64,000 bases of DNA from Diadophis punctatus similis. Its lineage: Eukaryota > Chordata > Lepidosauria > Squamata > Dipsadidae. The position numbers and the translations under genes are program-made. The notes under the pieces are model-generated. The model was given only the letters and a program-made list of their open reading frames with translations, had not been told where the DNA came from and made no database searches. Within the stretch, counting starts at the first letter, position 1; each line of letters opens with the position of its first letter. Positions 36,983-51,900 of the stretch are shown here, piece after piece. The stretch is taken from assembly GCA_023053685.1 (NCBI GenBank), contig JALIGW010000001.1, forward strand, positions 54,495,359 to 54,559,358, given 5' to 3'.

Positions 36983-39900
36983 CTGGAAAAAGAGAAAAGA
37001 GAGGTTGTTGTCTCGAGTACACAAGTCAAGACACACAGTAATTACTTTAAAACATACCTGAGATGCTCTCCTTGAAGCTTTTTTAAGAGCAATATGTACT
37101 GTATATACAGACACACATAAAGGTAAAGATTTCCCCTGTCCAGTTGTATCCAACTCTAGGGGGGGGTGCTCATTTCTATTTCTTAGCTGAGGAAGCCAGC
37201 GTTGTCTAAAAGACATTTCTGTGGTCCTGTGGCCAGTGTGCCTATACACCAAGGCGCAACAAACGCTGTTACCTTCCACCTAAGTGGTACCTATTTATCT
37301 ACTTGCATTTGGAGTTGCTTTGTTGGCAGGAACTGTGGCAAGTGACGGGAGTTCATCCCATCGTGCAGCGCTGTCATCTTTACACTGACAAGCTCAGCGT
37401 CTTTAATCCCTGAGCCATCATATAGACCACCAAAATCATGTCAAGACTAGGGAGGAAAGAGTGAACTAGAAAGACTCTACAATATCTATTGGGTTCATTT
37501 TGAGGATTAATTAAGATCTCAGTGAGTAGATTTGATTCAGGTCCTGCATTTTGGGATTCTTTTTAAAATACATTGTTCCTCTCATAGGCTCCCCAGTTCT
37601 CTAGAACACTATAATGTAGTTCTGAAATTCATCCTATCTATATTCCAAGAAGCCAAAATATACCATTAGCAAGCTTCTTTATGAACTCTGACTCGAAATA
37701 GATCTTTATGAAATCAATTTCAGCCACAGAAGAGGAGCTGCCATAAGGTAGAGATTGCTGATTTTACAACATTGCTAAATATTGAACATCCATGATTTTA
37801 GAATAAATCATGCTGGCATCCTAATTTAACTTGCAGGAAACCCTGACAACTTGGAAAGTGAGGAAGACCAGTAACATAGCCAAATCATTTGTGTAAAGGA
37901 TATATTGCTATCAACCTATACTAAGAAACAATTGTAACTATTTCAACCTACCCCAAGCAAGTTCCGTGGCACGTAGCCTTCTCTGTCACTTAGCTGAGCC
38001 CACCACCATTCTATTTCTTCTTCATCTTCCCGGCGAAGGACAGTCATGCAATCTCCTCCTTTAATGGACAGCTCATCCTCATTCTGAGCCTCGTAATTCC
38101 AGAGAGCATAAACTACTCCTTTGTTCATTATACCCATTTTTTCTTGCACTCCTGCAACACACACAAAAAAACCCAGACCAAGTTGTCATAACAAAAATTT
38201 ATTCCATAATAATGCTGACTATCCCATAAATTCTTAACTAAGTAAAAAAAGCCAAAAGTCACAGAACTACAGCAAATATAGTTTGTGTAAGAATGTTCAA
38301 GCCATTATAGGAGCAGCATTAACATAAATACAGTCTCTGTGGATGGATGTAAAAGTGACACAAAGTGGGAAAATCATTCTACCTGCAATGCATGTGAAGA
38401 TGCATTTTTTTTAAAAAAAATCTATTGAGAATTTTACATAAAATAAACTAAAATCCAAAGAAAAATAAACGAAAGTTATGAAATGTAGCATGACTTTCAA
38501 CCTTCTGTTTAACAGATAATTACAACCTTATAATCCTCCCTATTATATATTATACAATTCTCTTCAACCCCTTAGTCATCTTTTTCAATGCAATTTTCAT
38601 AGCATTTTTTTCTTTCAGCAAAAAATATGTTTTCCAGTGTGCATGTGAAGATACTATCTGAAGTAATAACAAAACACAAATTGTGCTATTGCTTCTATCA
38701 AATATCCCCATCTCTGTTATACATGAAAGTCCTACATATAATGCATAAGTGTTTCAATGCTTTGCTTTCTGAAGTTCTCTTTATTCAAAAGAAAACTAGA
38801 AAAATAAAATGAATTTTCATATATAACAAAGCTGCTAGAAATTAAGGGATGGCAAAATAGATAATACTTTGTAAGAGTTGAGACCACTAAACATTTCTGC
38901 ATGAATTTTTCAAATTCAGTAAGATTTCCTGAAGAATGTGCAAAAGGTTTTGAATTAAGATAGTTTAAACTGTTTCAAACTAAAAACATTTTCAATTTGA
39001 AACACACACTCTTCTCTGTAAGCTCTTTGCAACCAAAATATTAGAAGATTATTATCCAAGGGTATATTCTATTATTTCTCTGCTATCAAACAAAGAAAGC
39101 CTCTCTAGTTGTCCTGTTTCTGTCAGATATAAGTGAAAGTCAAGGAGGTCATTCCATTCTTCAATTCATGAAGAAACAACAACAAACAGCGTAAGCAAGT
39201 GTAGACAGATAAAATCTAATTCAATTATATGGCAAAAGAATCACTCTGCAATTAATAAAACTCCACACAAACATTAAAATCCAAGAAGAATAGAAAACAA
39301 TGTATGATGCAGTAAATTAATCTCAGTTGAAGATTAAAAAAAAACCCAAAATACTTTTCATGAAAAAAAGAAGCAAGTGATCTCTACAAAAAAAGGAAAT
39401 ATCAGAAAAAAATCAGCCTATAAGAGAAAGAGTCACATCTTCAAAGACGGTGAGCATCAAGTCACCTATTAAGAAGTAGTAAACATGCAAACAGGTCTAC
39501 AGGGAAATTTGGGATTAGGGAATAGAACCAAATAATGCTTTTCATTTGATGCCATAACATAAAACTTTCACAGAACTTCGGATATATGGACATGCTGTTT
39601 TCTAGAGCTTGAATCTTCTAGACATAAAAGAGGAAATCTGGGGGGGGGGAATACGGCTCTAAGGAACCCCATTTTTGGCGCATACCATAAAGAAACTGGG
39701 AACACTGAGTATAGCCTTCTTCCATTTCTTCACACTTGTCTGCTGCGGTCTGCATGTCACTATATGTTGTGGCAAATACAGCAGCACCCGATTCCACTAG
39801 AAATTTGCACACCTGGACATTATTGCAAGATGCTGCACAATGCAGTGGAGTCCTATATATCGCAAAAAAAAGAAAAGAAAAGAAAAAAATAGCAATGTTT

Positions 39901-42900
39901 TGAATCACTTTCCACAAATACCCAGATTGATGGATACTTGGTGCCTGCTCTTTGGAACATCCTCCTCCTGGAGATTAAGTTAGCCTCAACCTCAGTGTCT
40001 TTTTGGATATGGCTATGCCACTAGGTATGGAGATTGGAATATGTGAGAATCCATGAGAAGGTTGTATTGATGGCTGAGACTTCCCCCCCCCCCCTGAATG
40101 CAAAGTGGTATCCATTGTGATTATCACTACTATTGTATGCTTTTAACTGCTGTTCCTTTTTCATAACTCATAATGGGTGCTATATACATTTAAATAAATC
40201 TACTGTAATATGAAACATTAATATTAGCATTAAGTGTTAATGGTTGTTATAGCTTCTAAAACCTTTACTACTAACAACTGCATTTCCCCAAAGTTGCTTT
40301 CTGAAAGCCATATTGTTTCTATCCCACCTATCCCCATCCCTAAGAAACAGGAAAATTTTTATTTCTTTTCTCAGGCGGAGATATTGAAATGGCTATCATG
40401 CATTTACTAGATACCGCATGGTGGAAAGTTCCATTAAGGTAACTTACTTATGCTAATTCAAACTGCCAAAGAGCATCCTTACCATCCATCACTATCTGCA
40501 GCATTTACGTTTACACCAAACTGTACCAAAAATTTCACAATCTCTGAGTGACCAGCACAGACAGCATTGTGAAGTGCTGTAATGCCTTCATCATTGGGCA
40601 AACTGGGATCTTCAACCTGTGCAGCAAAAAGAAGAAAAAGACAAGGGAATGCTAAATATGCTTTCCATTATGCCAAGTATCATATACAGTACTGTACAAT
40701 TTCTTGGCTTGAATAACATCTGCAGCTCTTTAGGATTACTGATCTCATATTCCATCCGTGAAAGTTGCTATAACACACTGCAGTACTAAATGCAGGTCAA
40801 GTCTAAGGGAACGTGGAATTTGTACCTCATAAATAATCCGCTGTACAAGGTCAAATTCCCCCTCAAGGGATGAATCTAGAAGCAAAGCAAGTGGATTGAA
40901 TTTTACTCGCATTCCGTGACCAATCCTGTCTGAGTCAATTTTGCGCAGGTTTGTCCGCTTACCCTAGAGAAAAGAAAACAATGGTAACATAGGAGCTTTT
41001 TCACTTAAAGTAAAAACAATTTTAGTTAATTTCAATGTTATGGAAATTGAAAAAATAATTTAATGTGACCAATTATTGCATTATATTAAAAGTTACAATT
41101 TCTTAATTGATGAACTCAAGTAAAAAAAAAACTTTGAATAGACTAAGCAATATATATATTTCATTCTAGTAAGTCCTGAAAATAGATCATCTCCAAATCT
41201 GGCCCCTGTTGTCTTAGACATGATTAATTTCAGGAAAGGATCAGTTGCAAGTTGCCTCCATAACATTTCTTTAACTCATTCAAGCATTTTCCTGAGCCTA
41301 TATGGCTACATATGAGCCCAGGAACCACTACAGCTTCTTTAAGGAACAGCTTAAAAGGAGTTAATAAAAAAGAGGCTTGTCACGCAGTGATTATTGCCTG
41401 TTATAAGTATATGCAGGGAGAAGCATCCCTATCTAATATAATGGTTTATTCCTGAGCACGTGATTGATTTGTTCCTAGTACGCATATGCACATTCCTTTC
41501 TCCGTCCATTCCTTCTGTTCCTAGCTTCTATCGAAGCAAGATCTATTTTTTTATATCAGCAATGTAGACTAATGAGGATTTATTGTTTTGTATCAAAATA
41601 AATATTTTTACTTAGACTTTTAAACTGCGGTTTCTTTTCTAATGTCTGATGTCCTGGAAAAGATCTATTTCTCCTTTGTGAGATAAATTTCGCCTTTGTC
41701 AAGGCTATTCTTTGAAGCATGTTTGTAAATCATTAGAACTCAACAGTGCAGTCAGTAAACAGTTTTTCAGAGATGATGCATGATGGGATGAGGCAACCAA
41801 GTGCCAGAAATAAAGAAGCTACGAAGCAGCAAATCCTGGAATGTCCCAAAGACCATTTAAATAGGACCTTAGTGTACATAAAATCCCCAAACAAAGGATA
41901 GGATCTTTCTAGTATCAAAAGTAGTGTCTGGCTTGAGAAATAGTATGGTGGTACATCAGAAGCAAGTAACACAATTATTAGCATAATAATTGTCTGGCTT
42001 GAGAAATAGTATGGTGCTACATCGGAAGCAAGTAACACAATTATTAGCATAATATGCATTAGTTATTTCCCAAGTGGGAAAGATTTCACCACAATACATG
42101 ATTATACTCAAATATTTGTTGCTAAAACATCATCACTAAAGCAAAGACTAGATATTAACATTTAAGAATGGAAGCAGGCAAGCAATGTCATAGAGTAACC
42201 ACCAGGAAAAGATTTTTTTTTAAAAGGGAGGTTAAATCAATACTTTAAAAGACTAATCTGATAAGTAAAGACTGAAGAAGGCTAACATGAGGGAGAGGCT
42301 CAGCAGTTTTAAAAATTCAAATATTTGACCCTAGAACACAAACATAGTATGTATCATCTAGATAAAAGGAGTGAAGAGCTGCCACTGAGCAAATAACAAT
42401 AATTCAAAACTATAAGAACACCAGTGACATCAGAGTACATTGAAAAGGTAGAATGTAACACGAATAGCCTTGTCTCTCTCCTTCACTTTGTTTGGTTTTA
42501 GAATCAATAGAATGTTATGATGTGGAATATCCTAACAGGGTTTGCAGCAAAGCAAAAGTGTGCAAATAATTAAACTAAAGCGTTGTGACAGATAAGTATT
42601 AAGTATATCCTGATGCTGGCAGTATTACTCAGCAAGCTACCCAAGTTGTATGATAAGCTGAAATTGGAAAGTCTTTATCCTTTTTCTAAAGTGTAGTGTA
42701 TGTTATATAGCACATATTGTACAAAACTATTCCACAGTGAATTTTTAAACATTGTAAGATGATGGCATCAGTGAAGAGAGAGCAAGAGAATGGATGTCCT
42801 AAGACACTATCAGAGAGGAAGAAATTTAGGAAACTGATTTGATTTTTAAATGCTACAATGGTCTCTCCAAATTGGCAGACTGTAGACATATCAGTATTCT

Positions 42901-45900
42901 CAAGCCAACTTGTATAGTACTTCTTACTATGTTACTTTGTGTGCTTTCCAGTCAATGTTGACGCCTGGAGAAGTTCCTGTAGCATTCTTGCCAAGATTTC
43001 AGAAATGGTTTGTCATTGCCTGCTTCCTAGGCTGAGAGTGTGTGACTGGCCCAAAGTCACCAGAAGGTTTTATGCCTAAAGTGGGACTAGTCTCTCCTTG
43101 TTTCTAGCCTGATGTCTTAACCACTATACCAAACTGGCTCTCCACTTCTTATTGTACAACACAGATTATCATGAAGGCATCTGATTATCACAAACTTCAC
43201 AAACATTTCAAAATGAGGTGTTGACCACGTTACTTTTTATAAGAGAGATATTTAACTGAAATGTATTCCGCAGAATGCGGTACTGCAGGCTACTTCTGCT
43301 GACTGCCGGCTGCCTGCAATTTGGCACTTCGAATCTCACCAGGCTCAAGGTTGACTCAGCCTTCCATCCTTCCGAGGTCGGTAAAATGAGGACCCAAATT
43401 GTTGGGGGCAATATGCTGACTCTGTAAATCGCTTAGAGAGGGCTGTAAAGCACTGTGAAGCGGTATATAAGTCTAAGTGCTATTGCTACTCTAGCATAAT
43501 AGCTACTACCCACTATTTTACCAAAGATATCCATCTGTCATTTCAGTTTGAACAGGGCTTTCAATAAATGAAGTCTGAAGATATTGCACAGCAGCAAAGT
43601 ATGTCTAGCAATCAATACAGCTGAATTACCTTAGAGAGAGTTATACACTGCAGAAGTGATACAATAAATCATCTTACTTGGTAAGTGTCAAAATTACTGA
43701 AGTAGTGTGTTTTTACTTACAGGTGGTAAAGAAAATTGTCCAGTGACTTCAGGAGGTTGCATATTGAATGAGTCCTCTCCCAAGTTCTCTGGTTCTCCTG
43801 AAGGATACGGAGGTGGTGGGTAGGGAGGATATTCTTCCATGTATATGTCAATAGGCAAAGGCACATCTACACTTGGTTCTTCCATTTCAGGCTGAATGAG
43901 AGAAGTGATGTCAGAGGTCCCCTCAAGAACACTATCTAGTCCTGATGAAGTCAGAGAATTAGTATTGGAATCAGAATTTGGGCTTCCTGCTTCCTCTGAA
44001 ATAGTTGGCTCAGGTGGAGTAGGAATCACTTCTTTTACCATTTCTAAGTTTAAGTAAGGATTTGGGATTTCTGTTGAGATTTCGTTAACTATAGCTGAAG
44101 TTTGCTTTGGCGGATATGATGGGGCGGAAATGGTCTCCATAGCAGCCAGAGTTGTCCTCTGGTACAATAATTTCTGAATGTTGGGCCCGTTAGGACCTTC
44201 TGGCTCAGTAATAGAACTACGTTTCTTCAGTGGCCTTGGTGCATTAGACAGCTTCTTCCGAAGGGCCTCCAGATCAGCATCACTTTGATTTCGGTATGGA
44301 TTTGACAAGAAAGGCAAAAGCTTGGTTGGGCTGAGTGGGCGAGGAATACGTTCTGTTTCATTATTTTCACTGGCCGAAACTGTAGATTCCATTTCAGGCT
44401 CTGGACTAGCTGGCTTGCCTTGTGTATTTGAATAATTATTGTCCATCTGCTGATGTTGGTTTGGGACACCAGCTGCACCAATAACTGGCTTTCCATATAC
44501 TAAGGAACAATTCAGAAAGAAAATCATAAACATTTGGCAAAAAACAAACAAACAAACAAACGCACTATGCATATAGTCAACCTATTCAATTTATATCAAA
44601 TCGGATAACATGACTGACTACTCCAATCAGCTATGCAGAGATCTCATTCATTCTATCTTTAGGAAATATAATGGAGCATGAAGGATCTTTTTTACAGTTC
44701 TTATTATTTTTCTTTTTAAGTTTAAGCACTGGCAGTGTAGACCACAACTGAAATAGAGGGGTGAAACGACGTATTGGAGGTTTTTTGACAATTCCACAAC
44801 AACATGACTTACATTTTAATATTGCCAATAAAAAGCAACTTCTCTCTTAAGCAGTGTAAGTACTTGCACTGGAAATGTCAACACATTATGTATATGGTTT
44901 AATTAGACAGTTGCCAAACAAACCCTGAAGCAACAGTCAATCAGAATTAATAGTCTTCAATATTGAGCTGGGCCAAACTTATTCATGCTTAATGCAGACC
45001 CACCATAACCTTTGGAATGTAACTATGACTAACATAGCCCACTGATTACAAGGGGTACTTAAGCACAATTAAATCCACAGCCATCATATTTAATATATTG
45101 CGCTTAAGAAAATGTAGATATTTCTCTAGTAAAAAGAGAAACTGTTGTAGCTTAAATTATACTATTCCAACTCAACATCTGAAGATCCAAATCAAAATCG
45201 TCAAGACATGGCTCTTCCTGCAGGCAGGGGTTTGAGACTAGTTTATCCGAGATCTCCCCCAGTATGTATGTTGTTGAATGTCTTTTAACTTTTTTAATGT
45301 TTTAAAATTGTTTTTAAATGAATGTTTATTGTTTAGTGTTCTTTTAAAATATTGTATGCTGCCCTGAGTCCTTAGGGAGTAGGGCGGCATAGAAGAACCT
45401 AATAATAAATAAATAAATAAAATGTGAATGAACTTCAATTAAAAATGTCAATATTGACAATTAACAAGAATGTGTTCCACAAAACACAGCTTAGTCAGTT
45501 CCAGGTTAGAAGAGAATACATATTTTTCTAGTCTGCCTTAGTCTAGAAAAGGAGCAAGTTGCAGCTTCCTATTCCTTCATTGTCATTCTGAAGGAGTTTG
45601 AGGTATGTGTATTTGATAGCACATCTAGCTCTTCAGCCCTCCCCCTCCTTAGTTTGTGGTTAGCTAGTTCTTCATACTTCATAGATGTCATTGTATCTAA
45701 ATAGAACCTATTTGGATTCAACTCAATATGTAAGTAATAATATACAAAAAGGGGTATCTTAAAATAGGGTAGATGAATTTGGGATTGGAGCACACAATTT
45801 CTTTTAATTATTGTGGCAGGCCCAAAATGGTTGGAGGATTTTTTTTATCTTCAATATTTAAGGCAGCTGCTCTCAAACATAGAAACCATGAGCAGTTTGG

Positions 45901-48900
45901 AAGAGGGCAGTGTGGATTATCAGTATTTTTTTTTAACTTAATCAAGGTTACAAAAGCAAAGCATGAGCATGGATAAAATCTACCCCAGTTTTTGCCTATG
46001 CAAACTGCTATGAGCAGCTGTGATATTGTCAAATCTCAGAATCCGTTCGAAATATAGATGAACATATAAATGTAAGTGGCATTTTTATTTCTTGAGCGAT
46101 CCTAATCCCAACAAAATAACTAGTTTGTTTTTTTTAATAACAGCTGTCACAAATGCATTTGTAATTTTAGGGCTCAAGTTACTACAAACCACTGACTTAA
46201 TTTTTCTCTTTAAACGACCTGCAAATAAAGGACCGGTCTTTCGAGCTCCAACTGCTCTAGGGAGGACAAGATGAGGGGACGGCAAGCAACTTGCAAGTTA
46301 TTAGCCCTTGCTTTAAACAGAGTAGCTCCTTGAATTCTCACCGCAGTTCAAGCTGCTCTTCCCTTTAGAAAAAGCCTTTAATAAAAAAAAAACAGAGCAT
46401 GACATAGCAAAGTAAAAATATCCTTAAATGCTCACCACTTGGGAAATGAGGTCCTCTAGTTTGGGCTCTTGTCAGAGCACTCTGTACTGCCTGTTGAAAG
46501 TTCTTCCCAGGGGTTTGCTGCTTTGTATACATGCTGTAGATGGAACTTGTAGTCACAGTCTGTGGCTTTCGAAAAGGTGGTGGAGGGGCTTCTTTGGTTG
46601 GCTGAGGAGTGAAAGGTCTCACAGCTGCTGCAGGAGGACTCTCTTGTTTTGGAAGAGCTAGATCAAGATTAGGAGGAGGGCCACTTGGGGAAACACATAT
46701 TTTTTGTTGAGCATATTGAGATGCTGATGGTGTCAGTGCGGCTGGTGGCTTCTGCTTACTTCCCGCGCTGGCAATTGCCAGAGGCGGCTTCTGGACATTA
46801 CATTCAGGCTTAGCATCCGATGAAGGAAGCTGACCAGTTTGGCCAAAATAAGGTAAGTTGATCTGTTTGGGCTTGGTAGGAACAGGTGGTGGTATTTTTG
46901 CGACATTTTTAGTGCCCATCTGTGAGTCAAAAACAGCCAAGAAAATAAGACATTCAAAAGAAATGTTATTTTACCAGAATAATAGCAAAAGATAAAGAAC
47001 ACAAGGCAATGCTATCTATTTTACCTTGCTCATATACTGTATTAGGGTTGGGGTTAGATGGTAGTCACCAATCTCCAAAATATAAATACATAAATATTAA
47101 AGGGTGAAATCTCACAAGACAGTCAAATATTGCAAAATGTCAGTGTTCTCACAAGAACCCTCATATTTGGAACATTTTTAATCAAGGAGATAAACAAAAA
47201 AGGGTTTCCCCTCCCATGTTTATACTTTTGGCATCTGCAATATCTTGCACAATCATGGCTCCCACTGCTTAAAAATATTGCTGACCCCTTGCTTAGGAAA
47301 TTACAGAGTATTATTATTCATTATGTAGCATACAAAGAACTCTGGCCTTACAAAATCAATAGTTATGAAGTAATTTAGGCCAAGAGGAATTGTCCGGCCC
47401 TAAGTAGTCCAAAATCTCAGAATATTATCTACTGAGCTCTTTCAACAGAAGCTCAACTTCCTTTCCATCTGTGTAGCATTAAGTTGTCAAAAATCCTCAG
47501 GGTTTGGACAACTTAGTGATCCAATGGAAAGAGAATGGCTGAAAGGGACACCTGCACCAGGGAAAGGTGTGTTGATTATACAGGATAACAGAATACAACC
47601 AACAGAATAGGAAAGGGCTATTTTAGCTACCAGGCTTCTGGGGGACCATCACAGGAACAAGAAGAAATAATGGTAAACCAGCCAGAAACCTTCAATTGAT
47701 ATACACCGTAGTACAGAACACAGAAACAATAAATCAATATACAGTCCATAAAGAAACAAACAAAAATTTGATCTTCAGAGATAAAAGAAATTGCAGAGTA
47801 TGTTGACTGGGACAGAAGACTGGTTTTAAAATTGCCCACTTAATCTTGTAAGAATATATGATAGAAGATTCTGTTGAGTGTCTTGAACATCCTGAACTGA
47901 GAGCCAAGAAGAGATGACAGGCAGAGTCAGCTTGTCATCAGGTGAAGTGTTAGCACATTTGGATAAATTAATCCTAAACTTGGAACATAAATATTTGGGA
48001 AGAAGAAAGTGAGGCTACAAGTCCATTGTCAAACTGAGACAATCAGCAACTAGAGCTTTCTTGACCACCACAGAATCACTAAAATATAAAGGTCCAATTA
48101 TTACAAAGTTTTGCTGGGACCTGGTGAACAGAGAACAAAATTCCAACGAACCCAAATAGAAAGATGATCTCCCCCAACCTCGAAATTATGATACGTGCCA
48201 ATGCTGCTACAGCAGAGTTAACTGATAGTTGGGTCTGTTCACTGCAGTCTCTAGAGTTTTGCTTTTCTCTGGCAGTGCACAGCCACTGAGAAGCAGTTGT
48301 ACATGCATCAGTTCCAAATGTTTCATAGCAATGTGAAACATACTCCACAGACTCACATCTAAATGCTCACTTCACTGTGAATAAGTTTCCAACCATGAAA
48401 GTTGCAGAGTGTCTCTGTCATGATAGGTGGGAACGACCTGGGAGAGAGGGCAAAGAGATGCTGCAAGAGAAGAGACCCTCCCTAGTTTCTCAGGCTATAA
48501 AAGGGAGGAGGACTGTACTTTCAGAATGTAAGAATCTGTCAATGTAGGTTTACAATAAAATAGAATTAATTCATAGGGTTGTGATTCCTATCTGGGTTTA
48601 CCCCACAAAGCTGACAACCATCTACCAGAAAACACAATACACAATCAAATGAGAAAGAATGATACGATTATGTAAAAGGTATTACAGCCATAATACCTTT
48701 AAATTGAGCAAATGCTGAATCTTTTCTGCCATTATTCGACCAGAATAAAAGAGGCAAGTGACAAATCCTTTGCTAGTGTCTGTGTGATCAGGAAAAATAT
48801 ACAGGTAGTCCTTGGCTTACGATCAGTCATTTAATGATCATTGGGAGTTAAGATGGCCTCCGAAAGCTTTATGGAGTAGAAGATCCTTTTTGAATATTAT

Positions 48901-51900
48901 AAAATACCCCCCAATCTCCACCCCGTAGCCATATGACTGCATTTTAGGTATTTGGCAACCAGCTCACAATCACGACTGGTTGCAAAATCCTGGGGTCACA
49001 TGACTGCAATTTGCAATCCCCCCCCAGTTTCTGGTGTTTTTAGCTGCTCCTAGAGCCATGATGGAGAACCTATGGCACGCGTGCCAGAGGTGGCACGCAG
49101 CGCCCTCTCTTGTGAGCACGCAAGCCATCGCCCCAGTTCAGCTCCGTCGCGCATGCGCACGCACATCCCACCAGCCAGCTGGTCTTCGGGTTGCCGCCGC
49201 ACATGTGCAGGGGGGCATGTGCGGGGTGGGGGGCAGGACGTGTGCGTGGCGGGACATGTGCGGGCGCGCACGCATGCTCGGGGGTGGGGCACATGCAGGG
49301 GCCCTGCACATGCATTGCATTTTGGGGGTTCGGGCGCGTGCACGCGCATTAGCACACACACACACACACGCTTTGGGCACTCAGTCTGGAAAAGGTTAGT
49401 CATCACTGTCCTAGAGGTTCTCTTCCCCAACAGCATCTGAAAGGCCTGTTCTTTATTTTTCCCCCACCACTAATAAATGTGATTAAGAAGAGAAGGAAGA
49501 ACAAAGCATAGAATGTATATAAGAGCTCCTCTACAGATGGAGAGTCCCTTTCTTCTGTGATGGTGAAAATCTGCTACTTGCATTTGGGTGCACACCTCAG
49601 AGTAACCCCTGTTATTTGCTCAATTGTTCTGAGAAATGGAGCGATTTCCCTTTATAGTGATCTCAAATAATAATTAAAAGTCAATAGGAATTTTTTTTAT
49701 CAATGCCTATTGTATCAAATGGACTTAGATACTTCTCTTGTCATGTAGAGAAATCAAGATTTTAAAAAAACCACAAACATACCTGGCCATCGCGCAGGAG
49801 GTCTTCGCTACTCTGATTTTTTCTTAGTGTTGTTGTTGTAGGCACAGAAGTACTTCCGTTTGATTCAACAGAATCAAACATGGAAAGGGGGCGCACTTTC
49901 TTTTCTCTTTCTCTAAAAGGAACATCTCCTTCACCAACTATAAACAAGACTTGGAGTTAAATAGGTATTTGATATCTACATCACAAACACAAACTAAGAA
50001 ATTATCAGGGTTTTTAGAGCTTTTAAGCTAGATATAAAGTTATTGTTTTCAGCTAAATAAACACAATTGGGCTTATTTAAGAAAACCAGCATTAAACTTG
50101 TATTTCAAGGACAAATAAGACACAATGAAGTCATTCTTCATTATTATCTATATTATTTTCAGAAAAGCCTTTCAATTATGAAACATAGAACGTGCTTGTA
50201 CTACAACATAGGCATAAGATCCTTTATGAAGAAACAAGCATTGGATTTGAAAGAACATGAAGGCTTCTTGCTGAAGAGATTTGACAAATGTCAACAGTAC
50301 CATGAAACGCAAGCAGACATAAATAAAACACGCACTGTTAACCAAGTTGAGAAATTACACTAGCCAAAAAAGGAGAATATTTGTAGCTCAGAGTTAAAAT
50401 GGGAGGTCCTTGTTGCTCTGTGAGTTTGGTTCTTTTCTTGCATATGTTTCATTACCCAAACTAGGTAACATAATCAGTGTTAGTGGAAGTGTGCCTACAG
50501 GCAAATTTTTCCTATTTGCATGCTTTCTGAAGCATGTTGTCCATATGTGGTACCAATAAAGGAAAATATATGTAGCTCAGGGTTGAAATGCACTGATGAT
50601 GTTGCCTAGTTTGGGCAATGAAATGTCTGCAAGGAAACAACCAAGCTCAGAAAGCACTAAGGATCTCCATTATACTGGCTATTCCCGTATCTAAAAGAAG
50701 TATCAGAGCTCACTGATAACATTTCTAGAAATGGGGCCTACCCAGTACTTTAGGTGTTTCTATGTACATTACTCTGTAAAAAAAAAATCACAAACGCCTC
50801 ATGACACTTGCTACATTTTTAAAAAAATCACAATCTGGCACATGTCTGAATGTTTGTCTTTCATCTTTATTCTGGGAAGATTTTGAAATACTAACTAAAA
50901 ACAAACCGTCAATGAAATAAATTACTGAAATCCCCACAGGAGGTAGTTTACCTTTCCCTTCAATGTTGCTACTGACATTTATCACTGAGGAAGTTGAGCC
51001 TTGATTGATAAAGCTATCAGCACTTAAGTTATTCCAATCACTGATAGCAAGTGGGGGTTTTGAAGCAGCAGTTGTAGTTCCTGTAGTAGAGATGAAGAAC
51101 AGAAAAATTAATTTTAAACTTGCAAAGCTTTATTTTGACAGATGTCTACATAAAAGGCTCCTATGTAATATATTAATTTTCACATAATTTTTAACCAATT
51201 TGTTCCTTTTGGCCAAAGCAGGAAAGCATTAATATTAAAACATTTTGTCTTCTTCTAATCAATATGACTGTATGACTGTAATTTTGTTAATTGTATCCTT
51301 ACAATTTATATTGACTGGCTCCTAATATGATTTGATTGCTTATTTGTACCTGGACTATCATTAAGTGTTGTACCTTATGATTCTTGACGAACGTATCTTT
51401 TCTTTATGTACACTGAGAACATATGCACCAAGACAAATTCCTTGTGTGTCCAATCACACTTGGCCAATAAAAAATTCTATTCTATTCTATTCTATTCTAT
51501 TCTATTCTATTCTATTCTATTCTATTCTATTCTATTCTATTCTATTCTAATGAGTAGCTAATAAAAGAAAATATATATAATGGAGTTAATGCTAGCCCCC
51601 AAATAGAAGATACCCATTTATGGTGAGCTCATATCTAAAAGATAAGTTTGGCTATTATAAATCATGAAAATAAATTAGGCATGTTCTTGTATTTATCAAA
51701 TAGCTCTTTTTTTTAATATTTCCAATATGTGACACACTAGAAAAATGCAGAACACAAATTTCCTTACTATGAATGCCCCTGATTATGGGGTTCATTTAGT
51801 ATAGTGCATGAATGTTATCCACAAATATTCCAGTAGTAATATTCAGACACAGCAAATTAAAATAAAACTGCTACCTGCTTTACATATTGATAATGGCAAC

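Larger units (their letters stand above)
40964..43720 (-). other. TP53BP2 intron between the large exon and the RVKF exon
   Basis: Holds the two-copy tandem duplication at 41926-42055, two SINEs (42940-43145 and 43270-43495) and otherwise AT-rich sequence. Confidence 0.6.
46920..49782 (-). other. TP53BP2 intron with MITEs
   Basis: 46920-48790 holds no recognised element. 48800-49047 is a TACAGG-type MITE fragment, 49056-49408 a hAT MITE with target duplication, 49417-49782 nothing recognised. Confidence 0.6.

Noticed and set aside
49034..49440. Several overlapping 80-130-codon frames
   Set aside because: All are readings of the GC-rich hAT MITE interior.
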